This document shows, piece by piece, positions 1 through 12,500 of a stretch of DNA of 64,000 bases; the stretch's first letter is position 1, and every line of letters begins with the position of its first letter. The notes under the pieces were generated by a model. The model saw only the letters and a list, made by a program, of their open reading frames with translations. It did not search any database and had not been told where the DNA came from. The translations under genes and the position numbers were made by a program. The stretch spans positions 620,001-684,000 of the forward strand of contig JAZGTN010000165.1 in the NCBI GenBank assembly GCA_037783415.1, written 5' to 3'. The stretch comes from Leptasterias polaris (lineage: Eukaryota; Echinodermata; Asteroidea; Forcipulatida; Asteriidae).

Positions 1-3000
1 AACCATCATTAACCCTTCTACTCATTTAGTGGTGCAACGTAGATGAGCAGAAAGGAAATAAACCATCATTAACCCTTCTACTCATATAGTGGTGCAACGT
101 AGATGAGCAGAAAGGAAATAAACCATCATTAACCCTTCTACTCATTTAGTGGTGCAACGTAGATGAGCAGAAAGGAAACAAACCCATCATTAACCCTTCT
201 ACTCATTTAGTGGTGCAACGTAGATGAGCAGAAAGGAAATAAACCCATCATTAACCCTTCTACTCATTTAGTGGTGCAACGTAGATGAGCAGAAAGGAAA
301 TAAACCATCATTAACCCTTCTACTCATTTAGTGGTGCAACGTAGATGAGCAGAAAGGAAATAAACCCATCATTAACCCTTCTACTCATTTAGTGGTGCAA
401 CGTAGATGAGCAGAAAGGAAATAAACCCATCATTAACCCTTCTACTCATTTAGTGGTGCAACGTAGATGAGCAGAAAGGAAATAAACCATCATTAACCCT
501 TCTACTCATTTAGTGGTGCAACGTAGATGAGCAGAAAGGAAATAAACCCATCATTAACCCTTCTACTCATTTAGTGGTGCAACGTAGATGAGCAGAAAGG
601 AAATAAACCATCATTAACCCTTCTACTCATTTAGTGGTGCAACGTAGATGAGCAGAAAGGAAATAAACCCATCATTAACCCTTCTACTCATTTAGTGGTG
701 CAACGTAGATGAGCAGAAAGGAAATAAACCCATCATTAACCCTTCTACTCATTTAGTGGTGCAACGTAGATGAGCAGAAAGGAAATAAACCCATCATTAA
801 CCCTTCTACTCATTTAGTGGTGCAACGTAGATGAGCAGAAAGGAAACAAACCCATCATTAACCCTTCTACTCATTTAGTGGTGCAACGTAGATGAGCAGA
901 AAGGAAATAAACCCATCATTAACCCTTCTACTCATTTAGTGGTGCAACGTAGATGAGCAGAAAGGAAATAAACCATCATTAACCCTTCTACTCATTTAGT
1001 GGTGCAACGTAGATGAGCAGAAAGGAAACAAACCCATCATTAACCCTTCTACTCATTTAGTGGTGCAACGTAGATGAGCAGAAAGGAAACAAACCCATCA
1101 TTAACCCTTCTACTCATTTAGTGGTGCAACGTAGATGAGCAGAAAGGAAATAAACCATCATTAACCCTTCTACTCATTTAGTGGTGCAACGTAGATGAGC
1201 AGAAAGGAAACAAACCCATCATTAACCCTTCTACTCATTTAGTGGTGCAACGTAGATGAGCAGAAAGGAAACAAACCCATCATTAACCCTTCTACTCATT
1301 TAGTGGTGCAACGTAGATGAGCAGAAAGGAAATAAACCCATCATTAACCCTTCTACTCATTTAGTGGTGCAACGTAGATGAGCAGAAAGGAAACAAACCC
1401 ATCATTAACCCTTCTACTCATTTAGTGGTGCAACGTAGATGAGCAGAAAGGAAATAAACCCATCATTAACCCTTCTACTCATTTAGTGGTGCAACGTAGA
1501 TGAGCAGAAAGGAAATAAACCATCATTAACCCTTCTACTCATTTAGTGGTGCAACGTAGATGAGCAGAAAGGAAATAAACCCATCATTAACCCTTCTACT
1601 CATTTAGTGGTGCAACGTAGATGAGCAGAAAGGAAACAAACCCATCATTAACCCTTCTACTCATTTAGTGGTGCAACGTAGATGAGCAGAAAGGAAATAA
1701 ACCCATCATTAACCCTTCTACTCATTTAGTGGTGCAACGTAGATGAGCAGAAAGGAAACAAACCCATCATTAACCCTTCTACTCATTTAGTGGTGCAACG
1801 TAGATGAGCAGAAAGGAAATAAACCCATCATTAACCCTTCTACTCATTTAGTGGTGCAACGTAGATGAGCAGAAAGGAAATAAACCCATCATTAACCCTT
1901 CTACTCATTTAGTGGTGCAACGTAGATGAGCAGAAAGGAAATAAACCCATCATTAACCCTTCTACTCATTTAGTGGTGCAACGTAGATGAGCAGAAAGGA
2001 AATAAACCCATCATTAACCCTTCTACTCATTTAGTGGTGCGCGTAGATGAGCAGAAAGGAAATAAACCCATCATTAACCCTTCTACTCATTTAGTGGTGC
2101 AACGTAGATGAGCAGAAAGGAAATAAACCCATCATTAACCCTTCTACTCATTTAGTGGTGCAACGTAGATGAGCAGAAAGGAAACAAACCCATCATTAAC
2201 CCTTCTACTCATTTAGTGGTGCAACGTAGATGAGCAGAAAGGAAATAAACCCATCATTAACCCTTCTACTCATTTAGTGGTGCAACGTAGATGAGCAGAA
2301 AGGAAATAAACCCATCATTAACCCTTCTACTCATTTAGTGGTGCAACGTAGATGAGCAGAAAGGAAACAAACCCATCATTAACCCTTCTACTCATTTAGT
2401 GGTGCAACGTAGATGAGCAGAAAGGAAATAAACCCGTCATTAACCCTTCTACTCATTTAGTGGTGCAACGTAGATGAGCAGAAAGGAAATAAACCCATCA
2501 TTAACCCTTCTACTCATTTAGTGGTGCAACGTAGATGAGCAGAAAGGAAATAAACCCATCATTAACCCTTCTACTCATTTAGTGGTGCAACGTAGATGAG
2601 CAGAAAGGAAATAAACCCATCATTAACCCTTCTACTCATTTAGTGGTGCAACGTAGATGAGCAGAAAGGAAATAAACCCATCATTAACCCTTCTACTCAT
2701 TTAGTGGTGCAACGTAGATGAGCAGAAAGGAAATAAACCCATCATTAACCCTTCTACTCATTTAGTGGTGCAACGTAGATGAGCAGAAAGGAAATAAACC
2801 CATCATTAACCCTTCTACTCATTTAGTGGTGCGCGTAGATGAGCAGAAAGGAAATAAACCCATCATTAACCCTTCTACTCATTTAGTGGTGCAACGTAGA
2901 TGAGCAGAAAGGAAATAAACCCATCATTAACCCTTCTACTCATTTAGTGGTGCAACGTAGATGAGCAGAAAGGAAATAAACCCATCATTAACCCTTCTAC

Positions 3001-5092
3001 TCATTTAGTGGTGCGCGTAGATGAGCAGAAAGGAAATAAACCATCATTAACCCTTCTACTCATTTAGTGGTGCAACGTAGATGAGCAGAAAGGAAATAAA
3101 CCCATCATTAACCCTTCTACTCATTTAGTGGTGCAACGTAGATGAGCAGAAAGGAAATAAACCCATCATTAACCCTTCTACTCATTTAGTGGTGCAACGT
3201 AGATGAGCAGAAAGGAAATAAACCCATCATTAACCCTTCTACTCATTTAGTGGTGCGCGTAGATGAGCAGAAAGGAAATAAACCCATCATTAACCCTTCT
3301 ACTCATTTAGTGGTGCAACGTAGATGAGCAGAAAGGAAATAAACCCATCATTAACCCTTCTACTCATTTAGTGGTGCAACGTAGATGAGCAGAAAGGAAA
3401 CAAACCCATCATTAACCCTTCTACTCATTTAGTGGTGCAACGTAGATGAGCAGAAAGGAAATAAACCCATCATTAACCCTTCTACTCATTTAGTGGTGCA
3501 ACGTAGATGAGCAGAAAGGAAATAAACCCATCATTAACCCTTCTACTCATTTAGTGGTGCAACGTAGATGAGCAGAAAGGAAATAAACCCATCATTAACC
3601 CTTCTACTCATTTAGTGGTGCAACGTAGATGAGCAGAAAGGAAATAAACCCATCATTAACCCTTCTACTCATTTAGTGGTGCGCGTAGATGAGCAGAAAG
3701 GAAATAAACCCGTCATTAACCCTTCTACTCATTTAGTGGTGCAACGTAGATGAGCAGAAAGGAAATAAACCCATCATTAACCCTTCTACTCATTTAGTGG
3801 TGCAACGTAGATGAGCAGAAAGGAAATAAACCCATCATTAACCCTTCTACTCATTTAGTGGTGCAACGTAGATGAGCAGAAAGGAAATAAACCCATCATT
3901 AACCCTTCTACTCATTTAGTGGTGCAACGTAGATGAGCAGAAAGGAAATAAACCCATCATTAACCCTTCTACTCATTTAGTGGTGCAACGTAGATGAGCA
4001 GAAAGGAAATAAACCCATCATTAACCCTTCTACTCATTTAGTGGTGCAACGTAGATGAGCAGAAAGGAAATAAACCCATCATTAACCCTTCTACTCATTT
4101 AGTGGTGCAACGTAGATGAGCAGAAAGGAAATAAACCCATCATTAACCCTTCTACTCATTTAGTGGTGCAACGTAGATGAGCAGAAAGGAAATAAACCCA
4201 TCATTAACCCTTCTACTCATTTAGTGGTGCAACGTAGATGAGCAGAAAGGAAATAAACCATCATTAACCCTTCTACTCATTTAGTGGTGCAACGTAGATG
4301 AGCAGAAAGGAAATAAACCCATCATTAACCCTTCTACTCATTTAGTGGTGCAACGTAGATGAGCAGAAAGGAAACAAACCCATCATTAACCCTTCTACTC
4401 ATTTAGTGGTGCAACGTAGATGAGCAGAAAGGAAATAAACCATCATTAACCCTTCTACTCATTTAGTGGTGCAACGTAGATGAGCAGAAAGGAAATAAAC
4501 CATCATTAACCCTTCTACTCATTTAGTGGTGCAACGTAGATGAGCAGAAAGGAAATAAACCATCATTAACCCTTCTACTCATTTAGTGGTGCAACGTAGA
4601 TGAGCAGAAAGGAAATAAACCCATCATTAACCCTTCTACTCATTTAGTGGTGCAACGTAGATGAGCAGAAAGGAAATAAACCATCATTAACCCTTCTACT
4701 CATTTAGTGGTGCAACGTAGATGAGCAGAAAGGAAATAAACCCATCATTAACCCTTCTACTCATTTAGTGGTGCAACGTAGATGAGCAGAAAGGAAATAA
4801 ACCATCATTAACCCTTCTACTCATTTAGTGGTGCAACGTAGATGAGCAGAAAGGAAATAAACCCATCATTAACCCTTCTACTCATTTAGTGGTGCAACGT
4901 AGATGAGCAGAAAGGAAATAAACCATCATTAACCCTTCTACTCATTTAGTGGTGCAACGTAGATGAGCAGAAAGGAAATAAACCCATCATTAACCCTTCT
5001 ACTCATTTAGTGGTGCAACGTAGATGAGCAGAAAGGAAATAAACCATCATTAACCCTTCTACTCATTTAGTGGTGCAACGTAGATGAGCAGA
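1..5092. repeat. 60/61-bp satellite array, about 84 tandem copies
   Basis: Head-to-tail monomers fill the first 5.1 kb and continue past the left edge; the array stops abruptly in a partial monomer at about 5092. The unit runs from AAACCCATCATTAACCC through CTCATTTAGTGGTGC to GATGAGCAGAAAGG. Length is 61 bp with CCC and 60 bp with CC near the start. Copies are almost identical. Recurrent variants are TAAACC versus CAAACC, a GCGCG replacement of GCAACG near 2040, 2831, 3013, 3255 and 3681, and CCCGTC for CCCATC near 2434 and 3711. Each unit holds an imperfect 9-bp inverted repeat (TCTACTCAT against ATGAGCAGA). No coding potential is seen. High identity suggests recent amplification or homogenisation. 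Confidence 0.97.
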
Positions 5093-5109
5093 CTAGCGCA
5101 TCAAACTTA

Positions 5110-5190
5110 AGTTCTGGTGGCGGAGTCATTGGAATGTGGGTTTGAGTCCTGGTTTTGACACATGTGTCCTTGAGCTGATAACTAAAATAG
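5110..5190 (+). mobile_element. SINE-B fragment (Leu/Ser tRNA-like head)
   Basis: Directly after the satellite comes a short stretch with a B-box-like GGGTTTGAGTCCTGG followed by ACACATGTGTCCTTGAGC. The same body occurs in longer copies at 40905-41185, 43215-43640 and 49985-50105. It is truncated at both ends. Confidence 0.5.
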
Positions 5191-5225
5191 CATCTCACCA
5201 TTGAAGAGTAAATGTGTACCTGTCT

Positions 5226-5505
5226 TTCATTTCATTTGTTTCATTTCATTTATTACTTCTTGTTGTGAATCTTAAGACTCTCAGAAAAGTAAACTTAATC
5301 ATTATACTAGACAAGAGACCCATAGGAAAAGGCAAAGAAGGAAGTTTCAGTTTTAGATTTGGGAGAAAAACCCTGGATAATTGTTCCAGGGGAAAACCCA
5401 CGCAATCAGGTAGGGACTGAAAACACAATCCACATAGTGCCCCCAATATAATTCGAACCAGGTGCCTGAGGTGGCAGGTGCGGAAAAATACCACTAAGCC
5501 AACCC
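5226..5505 (-). mobile_element. SINE-A, full-length tRNA-derived SINE
   Basis: Read on the minus strand, the element begins GGGTTGGCTTAGTGGTA (A-box-like), has a B-box-like GGTTCGAATT, a body with TGTTTTCAGTCCCTACC, and a 3' end with CTGAGAGTC and an ATGAA-type microsatellite tail. Other copies lie at 26781-27019, 30967-31227 and, in part, 60530-60640. It is a pol III-type SINE, not a tRNA gene. Confidence 0.75.
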
Positions 5506-5559
5506 TATTGCATAAAGACCTGTTGATATTGAGCTTAAACAACCATGTTTTTCAAGAAC

Positions 5560-6115
5560 TTAAAGGAGTGGACATGCGTTTGTCAATAGCAGGCTTGACA
5601 TGGAAAACGCCCTCATACACGGTCTACCACAGAAACATCTTCAGAGACTTCAGAGAGTTCAGAATTGGGCAGCTCGGTTGATAGTCTGTGAAAGGAAATT
5701 TGACCACGTAACACCTATCCTACAGGACTTACACTGGCTACCAATTGAGGCACGAATTCAATACAAGATCATGCTGCTCGTGTACCGATGTCTGAATTCT
5801 TGTGGTCCAGCATACCTGGCCAACCTACTGACCTTCCATAAAACAGCTCGTAACTTGCGCTCCAGTTCGGACAGATCTGCATTATCCATTCCAAGAAGCA
5901 TGCACAGTTGGGGTGACCGCGCCTTTTCTGTCGCGGCCCCAAGGACCTGGAACAGTCTTCCTTACAACATCAGGCAATCACCTACAATACCGACTTTCAA
6001 GACTTCACTTAAATCTGACCTGTTTAAAACAGCTTACTGTACATGTATGTATGGCGCCATGAGCAATGACTGTTGGAATATGGCGCCATATAAATATTAC
6101 GATTGATTGATTGGA
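5560..6115 (+). pseudogene. 3' end of a non-LTR retrotransposon (CR1/Jockey-like RT tail)
   Basis: An open frame of 168 codons (from 5600) matches the region after the reverse-transcriptase core of CR1/Jockey-type LINE ORF2. It shows LHWLPIEARIQYKIMLLVYR, then RNLRSSSDRSALSIPR and FSVAAPRTWNSLPYNIR. These motifs are well known at ORF2 C-termini, and no RT catalytic domain is present. The element ends in GATTGATTG at about 6110, a typical LINE tail. It is a 5'-truncated insertion lying antisense beyond the last visible LAS1L exon. Confidence 0.88.
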
Positions 6116-6555
6116 CAGGACTAGAAAGACATAGAGACCTTTCCATTGTTGATAAACAGACTGCGCTGGCTGGCATGGACGGCCAACTGTTAGCAAAACA
6201 TTCCATCAAATTAACAGATTTTTAAACCAAATTGAACATTTTCTGCAAACTTTCAATTAAATTTAATACCTCCCACGATTGGTTTACTTTGTTTCCCAAA
6301 AATTCAACACTATTTTGGAATATTTGTGTTAGATTTGGCTATCTGTTTTTGCTTTACATTTGTGGCTTTCCATAGTTTTCCAACCTCGGTTGACAAAAAC
6401 TTTGGCTGTGACATTGCAATAAAAAGGTCTATAGAGAAAGATTGTTGCATCATCAGTGGTCAGTGGTACCCCAATGACCCTTGAAATTAAGGTCTGGTTG
6501 ATGATGAGTGTAAACAGAATATTGTACCAACAATGCATTTAAAGACAATACTTAC
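6116..6555. other. Gene-free stretch left of LAS1L exon 9
   Basis: AT-rich DNA. I see no further LAS1L exon, no convincing polyadenylation signal and no recognisable repeat. Open frames here are short and look random. Confidence 0.5.
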
Positions 6556-9500
6556 TTCCAGCCATTATAATCTGCAGCGCCCATCCCACCAGATACTGAG
6601 CTGGTTTAATCCCGACAAGCCTAAATCTGCCCAGCTCCCTGACGATACACTGCAGCAACAGAGGGGTGAAGGTCAGTGAATCCAATAGCATGATCAGAGG
6701 TTTCCAGAAGTTGCAGAGGCCTTTGTGAATTTTGGTGATATTACCGATTGATGAAAAACCTGAAAACAAGAAAATCATAGAATTCCTAATGAGCACAATC
6801 TGATGGAGGAATTTTGGTAACTTTTTAACCCCCAAAGTAAACTCAAGACAAGGAGCTGTTAGTGAAACTTCTGAAGACACAGTCTTAAACATTGAAAAGT
6901 ACTGTGAAGAAGAAAGAGTGAATGCTAGAAAAGACAATCTTCAGAGGCTTGAGCCTCATGATTGCAAGAGCATCATTGAAATATGGCATTGTCTGAAATG
7001 GCGGCTACGGCTACGGCTACGGCTACGGCTACGGTTGAAATTGAGTACAACCTTAGAAACACCCTTAGCAGCAGTCAGAGATGTAGTAGCCGCCAAAAAA
7101 CACTTCCCATGAAATGTGGTAATTATATTCACGCATGCGTAAACACTATTGGTTGGCAAACGCCATAGAGATGTGCACTAAGCAGATGTACAAGCACGTC
7201 ACGCTACCATCAGCCCCACTTAAAAAGGCGCAATATTCTGTCATTTTGCCAACCGAAGTGTTAGTGCGCACGCGTGGCGTGCAATTTACATATTTCGCGG
7301 GAAGGGTCTATTAAGATACGGCCTGTCTCTTAAATGGTTAAAAAATAAGAAGAAGATTCTTTTAAGTTTTGAGGCATTCTATGGTGGAGTATCAATATCG
7401 GTTCACAGTAACATCACGTGATATTATTTTATGTCATGTCTGTTTTAACAAACACATTACAATTTTACACTTTAGTATAAAAAACTACAGAAAAAAACAT
7501 TTGTTAAAATAACTAAGATCAAAAATAGGAACACAAAACAGACCTAAGTTGAAGAGCCCAAACAAAGTAATGTAGGAATCTTGAAAATACCCAATACCCA
7601 CCCAGAGGTCACGGAGAGGAAACAAACAACATGTACCTATAAAATCCAAGGCTCTTACTACAAGATTTTAGAGAGGAATGAGATAGGACTAGTACCTAGT
7701 AGAGATAGGGTTGGTTCCAATTTCATAGAGCTCTCAAACAGAAAATTTTGCTTTACAAAATTCCGCGTGCATACTCAACTAACTGGCAAACATACCCAAA
7801 ATATATGGGACTCGAGACATTGCATGGTGAGGTATCAATGTATATTTAGTTTGCGGTCACACCATGTGTATAGATCTACTTTGCTGTGTAGATTGTTCTC
7901 TGAGAACTTGTCTTGCTATTTATTCTACTGCTGCGGAGTATATTTTGGAATTCGGGAGATTACTTAGTTCTGGAAAGAACTGTCCTGCTTACTAACTGCT
8001 ACATGTACCTGGGCGGAAGGTAGGAAATCGAATGGGACTACTACTTTTGCTTAGTGGATCGAGGGGACTTCTTGTTATTAACTTCACTGCTGCAGAGTTC
8101 TCAATTGGTCTCAATGTTTCAACTAGCCTGCAATAGTCATTCTTACCCAGCATACACAGATATCAAGTCCTGTCAATAAGAAGATGGTTGGTTTCTATCT
8201 TACCTTGGTAGATATTCAATGCCTTTAGTTGCTCTGCGGTAGGTACCAGGTAGCCATCTTGCAGTAGAAGTGGCATAACTAGGTATCTATGTCGGGTCAA
8301 AGAGAATAAAATGTCTTTACTTAAAGGGGGTTTGTAACACTGGTAAGAGTAAAAATTATAAACGTTCACAAATCCACGCATAACTTACATGGTATAAAGA
8401 TGGTCATGGTGGCAAACTGCCCTTCAAATATTTTTGCTTGAAATGCTAGAGTTTTTGAGAAATTAGTAAAACCATCAGTTTTGATCAAGAACTCAATGTT
8501 TGAAAACAGTGAAAACATTTAAGGTTTTTTCCCTACTTTTTTTCTTGTGATTCCGAAGACCGATTCAGCCTAAACTTTCACATGTTTGTTATTTGATGTA
8601 TATGTTGGGTCACATCAAGTGTGGATGCTGGTCTCTGACCATTACCAATGTTACAGATGTGCTTTAACAAAGCCCCATAAGACTAACATAAAAATATCCC
8701 TTTGTAAGCAACAAAGTTTCGACTTGGTGTTTGAAAAAAGACAGATGTTCACACTGTTTGCATAGTTGTAACAGCATTCTAATTGACCACTTACTGCCGG
8801 GAATTCAAAAATATTCCATGCTCACCTGCAGAATAAATGTTCAGAATTTCCTCTCTTTCAGGAGGAGAGTTGGCTCTGAAAAAGGGCCGACAAGAGCCAA
8901 CACTCCACCCAAAAGAGATCTACATACAAGGTTTTAGCCAGGATTTGGTAAAAGGGTGTCCAAATCTGCTGGAAATTTTAAAACTGGGTGTCCAAATTGT
9001 TCACTTACAATACATTTACATGTAAATGACAGATGAAACAGGGTGTCCAAATTTAAAACAGGGCGTCCAAAAGACACCCAGACACCCCTCTGGCTAACAC
9101 TATGTCTACATATATACATGGTTGTACCCCTATTGTTGAATTACTTCCTATTATTCAAACCATGCTAAGTTTCCAGCATCACCTGCCTCTACTTTTTTTC
9201 TTGTGATTCCAATGACCGATTCAGCCTAAACTCTAGCTCAGTGGTGTTGTGGTAAGACATCCGTTCTAGATAGCAACGGTCGTGGGTTCGACTAATGCAA
9301 CTGAAGTACCGAGTCTACAGTGCTTATAGGCAGGATATACTTTTGGTAATTGTCAAATACCAATATCCTCACTTGGTGTATCCCAACATATGAGTTAAAT
9401 AACAAACCTGTGGAAATTAGGGCTCAATTGGTCATCGAGGTTGCAAGAAAACAATGAAAGAAAAAAACACCCTTGTTGCATAGAATTGTGTGCTTTTACA

Positions 9501-12500
9501 TGTCTTGGAAAGGCTTCATTCCTGAAGCCTTTCTTTTCAGATTCAATTTTTGGGGTGGAAAATTACCTCTTTTTCTCAAACTACATTACTTCAAAGGGTG
9601 TCATTTCTAACAATGTTTTATAATAACAACAGCTCTCCGGTGCTCTTTACCAAGTAAGTTTAAATGGTCATTAGTTTTTAGAGTAACTACCAAAGGTGTA
9701 TACTCCCTTATATAAGGCACTGAACACGTTTGGTAATTATCAAAGACCGGTATTGTCACTCGGTGTATCCCAACATATGCATAAAATAACAAACCTGCGA
9801 AAATTTGGGCTGAATCGGTCATCGAAGTTGCAAAAGAATAATGAAAGAAAATACACCCGTGTTGCACAATGTTGTGTGCTTTCAGATGCTAATAAAAGGC
9901 TTCATGCATGAAGTCTTTTATTATTTGAGTGAGAAGTTACCTCTTTCTCAAAAACTACGTTACTTCAGAGGGAGTCGTTTCTCACAATGTTTTATACTAT
10001 CAACAGCTCTCCATTGCTCGTTACCAAGTAAGTTTTTATGCTAATATATATTTTGAGTAATTACCAAACGTGTTCAGTGCCTTTAAAGGGAGCCTATAAG
10101 TTTGGTAATTACTCTTAAAATCAATGGCAATTAAAACTTACTGGTAAGATGTACAGTAGCTTTCGATAGCATAAGGAATTTTGAGAAAACATTTCACTTT
10201 GAAGTGATAGGGTTATGGATATTTTTATCAATTTTTATCCCCCAAATTTTGAATCTGAGAAACGTTTCTGATTTATATAAACGAGCGGTTCCAAAACCAA
10301 AGGTATACTTTGCCTCACAAACTAGTGTGTGGGTAGCACACAAGCATTCTTCATCCCTATGTATAATTAACATCCATCAAAGCTTTACCCAGGGATGTGA
10401 TAGGCTGTTGAAAAAAAAAACCGAACTCTGAGCACAAAGCATGGGAGCTCAAAAACTTGCGAGCACGAAGCTCGATAATAACATAAATCTTTAAGCCCTA
10501 CTCTGCAATCTAGGGCGTTATATATGGTTTCATCTTCATTTTTTTATGAATTTGATATTAAAAAAACGGATTTCCGGTTAAAAATCGAGAAATCACATCC
10601 CTGCTTACTTGGCTTCGGGATCTGCTAGGCAGTATTTCATGTCAGTCAGTACTGTCGCTACTTCTCTGTCACTGCGGCCCCCATCAAGAGTATTCTGTGG
10701 TAGTCAAAACATTTTTGTTAGAAGATTTCAGACAGGAGTCTAATTTCAATAAGATCTCCATTTCTGATCGAAACAGTGCAGCATGCTTTAACTGTCCGAG
10801 CAAAATTCCGAGAGCACATCACACTGGTCCTTCAATTCCTTCACTGGCTTCCCATTAAAAAACAAATCCAATTTGAAGCCCTTCTCATTGTTTTCAAAGT
10901 CAGAAATGGTATACCCCTACTTATCTTCAGAACCTTTTTTCAAATAAAGCCCACAGCTCTTGCAATCCTTGACCCTATTCTACTTCCCATTTGAGCTTGT
11001 CCACTTCATCCCGCACTTATATGGTATGAATCACAGGCATTTCCGGTCAATGAAATTATACAAAATGCAAACCTTTGTGCTATGCATACATTACATGAGC
11101 GTATATGCACCCCAGTATAGATGGATTGCACATGATGTTATCGACCACCATTTTGATGAAATACAATAGAAACGTGCACATGTGTACTGTACGCGCTGTG
11201 CACAACTCTCAGCTAATGATAGCCTTTCACAAGGGGGGCCAATGCAAGGGGTCTATTGACGGAAAACACTGGATGCAAGAAGTTTCGAGAAAGACTCTGC
11301 TAGGGTCGAAACGTCAGGCCACTAACTAATTTTTGCATTTATACCACAGGTCCTTTTGGTTGGTTAGCAGTTTGCAACAGCTAATTCTATTTTCAAGTTG
11401 ATCTAAAACAGATTGGTCAATATAAACAATCTCATTCATTACCTTAAACTGTGCTTGCTGGTAGGCAATGATCAGCCTTGTAATATCACCTGAAAAAATC
11501 AAACAAAAACATCCACAAATAATATACAGATTAATTTCTCTGGTGAAGTGGCACCAAACTTGACCTTCATCTCCCAGGCTTAGCAATTTCATTCTAATCC
11601 TTACTCCCAGACAATTTTGCCAACATGTGACCTCAAGCGCATTTTTTCAGAGGAATTTGACGTTGTATAAGATTATCTTATTACTATTATAAATCCCAGG
11701 GTTCTGCCCACGGTGGTCGGTGCCGGAAAACCCGACCGGCACTCATGATTCCCCGACCGGCACTCGCAGAATTTTTTTGTTTTCCGACCACTACACATTT
11801 TCCCTTTTTTTTGCCCATTTCCTTCAAAATATTTTGAACAACGTGTAAAACAAATTATTTACCAGTAAACAGTTTTATCCAAAGTTTCGAGTAGCCTACT
11901 TCTTTGGTTTGAGTCTATTTTAATGATCCAGGATCGAGCATTCCTCCCGCCTGTACGATGTATATATCCAACGCATATATCTATTCTACAGCGTTTAATA
12001 CAACGGAAATGAACTGCAGAGCAAGCACCATGCTATAGATGCTGTAAATTGTTTTCCCATGGCGGTAAAGGCGTGCGCGCACTGAGGGCCTACATTCAAG
12101 GCACAGCTGCAGGGCGCATGTGTGTAACCACTCCGTGCACGATCGAAAGGAAATTGACTTGACTGTACTAGGGAAAAACAAATTTCCGGCACTAAACAAA
12201 TCCTGGGCAGAACCCTGAAATCCTCCAATAAATTCCTGTTGCTCCACATTACATTGTTTGGACTTCGATAGGATTGGAATGGCTGACCCAGTGATCAGCA
12301 ATTTTTATTTGGGCCTGATGCCCTCAGTCCTTCTGAATCCTTCATTTTGGCAAAGAGAATATTGAAAGATTCAGAAAGAGTAGGGGTAAAAACTTGAGGC
12401 GTCTTTCCTCCAGTAGCATAACCTTGACATTTTAAAAGTAATTTGTCAGTCGTAAATGATTTAAGGCTATTCACAAAAGATGTTTAATTGTAAAACCAAA

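Noticed and set aside
1..5092. Regular repeats as a possible CRISPR array
   Set aside because: Units are contiguous with no unique spacers; this is satellite DNA in an animal genome.
7581..7967. 128-codon plus-strand ORF
   Set aside because: AT-rich, no motif, no ATG-context or splice support; antisense in a LAS1L intron.
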